Shown here piece by piece: positions 4,729 through 5,610 of a DNA stretch of 5,610 bases. The DNA lies in the NCBI GenBank assembly GCA_040002735.1, contig JBDUDX010000062.1, positions 1 through 5,610 of the forward strand, in the 5' to 3' direction. Each line of letters starts with the position of its first letter. Positions within the stretch are counted from its first letter, which is position 1. The notes below the pieces were generated by a model. That model saw nothing but the letters and a program-made list of their open reading frames with translations. It did no database searches and was not told the DNA's origin. The translations under genes were made by a program, and so were the position numbers. The DNA comes from JADGOV01 sp040002735. GTDB taxonomy: Bacteria > Actinomycetota > Actinomycetes > JADGOV01.

Positions 4729-5610
4729 GCGACCTTCCGCGGTGGGCCATCGGGCGATCAGCGAAACTGGCCACGCTGCCGTTGGGAGTCGCCGGACGGG
4801 CCACCCTCGGAGTCGGCAAGCGGATCGGCGGCCGGCCGGCCGAGCTGGTGGCAACGGAAATGCAACAGCGCACTGCCGAGCAGATTTTCCGCGTACTGGG
4901 GGAACTCAAAGGCGGCGCGATGAAGTTCGGGCAGGCACTGTCCGTCTTCGAGGCAGCGCTGCCCGAGGACCTGGCGGCACCGTACCGGCAGGCGCTCACC
5001 AAGTTGCAGGAGGCCGCGCCGCCACTTCCGGCGGCGACCGTGCACCGGGTGCTCGCCGAACAGCTGGGTAGCAACTGGCGCCGCCGGTTCTCCGCATTCG
5101 ACGACCGACCGGCGGCGGCGGCGTCCATCGGCCAAGTGCATCGGGCGGTCTGGGCCGATGGCACCCCGGTGGCCGTGAAGATCCAATATCCCGGGGCCGG
5201 TAAGGCGCTGCTCGGCGACCTCAATCAGCTGGCGAGGATCGCCCGGCTCTTCGCCATCGTCTCCCCCGGTCTCGACGTCAAGCCGCTCATCGCTGAGCTC
5301 AAGGCCCGGGTTGCCGAGGAACTCGACTACTCGCTGGAAGCGGCCGCCCAGCGGGCGTTCGCGGCCGCGTACACCGGTGATCCGGACATCCTGGTGCCGC
5401 GGGTGGTCGCGAACGCACGTCGCATCCTGATCACCGAATGGGTAGACGGCACGCCGCTGTCAGAGATCATCCGGGAAGGTGCACCGGAGCAACGGGACCG
5501 CGCGGGGCTGATGCTGGTCCGATTCCTGTTCTCCGGACCGAGCCGGGCCGGCATGCTGCACGCCGACCCGCACCCGGGCAACTTCCGGCTGCTCGACGAC
5601 GGGCGCCTCG
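4725..5610 (+). CDS. ABC1/UbiB-family atypical kinase (AarF-like), 3' end outside the window
   Basis: The frame stays open from GTG 4725 to the window end, giving 295 residues of an expected 430-450. All diagnostic motifs present so far are intact: K67-F-G-Q70 (the KxGQ motif that occludes the active site), the Ala-rich nucleotide loop A130-A-A-A-S-I-G-Q-V-H, V149-A-V-K152 with the catalytic lysine, E199-L-D201 (ExD motif) and the catalytic loop H279-A-D-P-H-P-G-N286. The metal-binding DFG-equivalent should lie just past the edge. UbiB/COQ8 proteins are ATPase-like atypical kinases supporting isoprenoid quinone biology; in menaquinone-using actinomycetes the role is unclear. No membrane span is seen in this part. 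A stop at 4689-4691 in frame and no other start codon between fix the GTG. It probably forms an operon with the ThiF-like gene. In related genomes, as I recall, whiB7 follows it. Confidence 0.94.
   Translation, partial: MSDLPRWAIGRSAKLATLPLGVAGRATLGVGKRIGGRPAELVATEMQQRTAEQIFRVLGELKGGAMKFGQALSVFEAALPEDLAAPYRQALTKLQEAAPPLPAATVHRVLAEQLGSNWRRRFSAFDDRPAAAASIGQVHRAVWADGTPVAVKIQYPGAGKALLGDLNQLARIARLFAIVSPGLDVKPLIAELKARVAEELDYSLEAAAQRAFAAAYTGDPDILVPRVVANARRILITEWVDGTPLSEIIREGAPEQRDRAGLMLVRFLFSGPSRAGMLHADPHPGNFRLLDDGRL

Noticed and set aside
3266..5224. Long minus-strand open frame of 652 codons across the small zinc protein, ThiF-like and kinase genes
   Set aside because: Its product is a Ser/Arg/Ala/Pro-rich shadow of high-GC genes on the other strand, with no recognisable domain, while the plus-strand frames carry clear family motifs.
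1..5610. tRNA, rRNA, CRISPR array, IS element, prophage or toxin-antitoxin genes
   Set aside because: I looked for repeats, cloverleaf-like segments, transposase motifs and small paired genes on both strands and found none.

Overview
This is a chromosomal stretch from a high-GC Gram-positive actinomycete. The codon choice (G/C at nearly every third position), GTG and TTG starts, TAGCGT/TAGGGT-type -10 boxes placed 6-7 bases before start codons (leaderless genes), and protein families that are actinobacterial hallmarks all point there. The flavour of the proteins suggests Micromonosporaceae or a near relative, but that is an impression, not a search result. No phage, IS element, CRISPR, tRNA or rRNA is visible. 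From memory, the order protease / zincin / small zinc protein / ThiF-like / ABC1 kinase matches a conserved actinobacterial neighbourhood (Mycobacterium tuberculosis Rv3194c-Rv3197) that continues into whiB7 and uvrD2, just beyond the right edge here.

Layout. (1) 1-93: a divergent promoter region with what look like two leaderless starts, one for a gene leaving the window to the left (only about 9 codons present) and one for the zincin gene. (2) 94-1470 (+): zincin-like metalloprotease of the DUF2342/Zincin_2 type. It runs tail to tail into (3) 1489-2061 (-): a YgjP/DUF45-type metallopeptidase with an intact HELAH. (4) 2062-2402: a gene-free region holding three good and one weaker DnaA-box-like site, a near-consensus plus-strand promoter (TTGACG-17-TAGCGT) and, right at its expected start point, a 74-base segment closed by a perfect 13-bp inverted repeat with inner hairpins, which I read as a candidate small structured RNA. 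(5) 2403-3197 (-): a crotonase-fold (enoyl-CoA hydratase-like) protein that lacks the usual catalytic acids. (6) 3343-3495 (+): a 50-residue zinc-ribbon protein (DUF5679), followed by a strong hairpin terminator. (7) 3669-4691 (+): a ThiF/E1-like protein with an N-terminal PqqD/RRE-like region and a four-cysteine zinc site. (8) 4725 to the end (+): the first 295 residues of an ABC1/UbiB-family atypical kinase, cut just before its DFG-equivalent.

How they fit together. The ThiF-like gene and the ABC1 kinase are 33 bases apart and are probably cotranscribed. The kinase start overlaps a three-codon mini-ORF that has its own well-spaced ribosome site. The small zinc protein is separated from them by a terminator. 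The two metallopeptidases and the crotonase have no obvious shared pathway with the others. The most unusual items are the candidate RNA with its promoter and DnaA-like boxes, the orphan RRE-ThiF protein without a visible cyclodehydratase or precursor peptide, and the acid-less crotonase.
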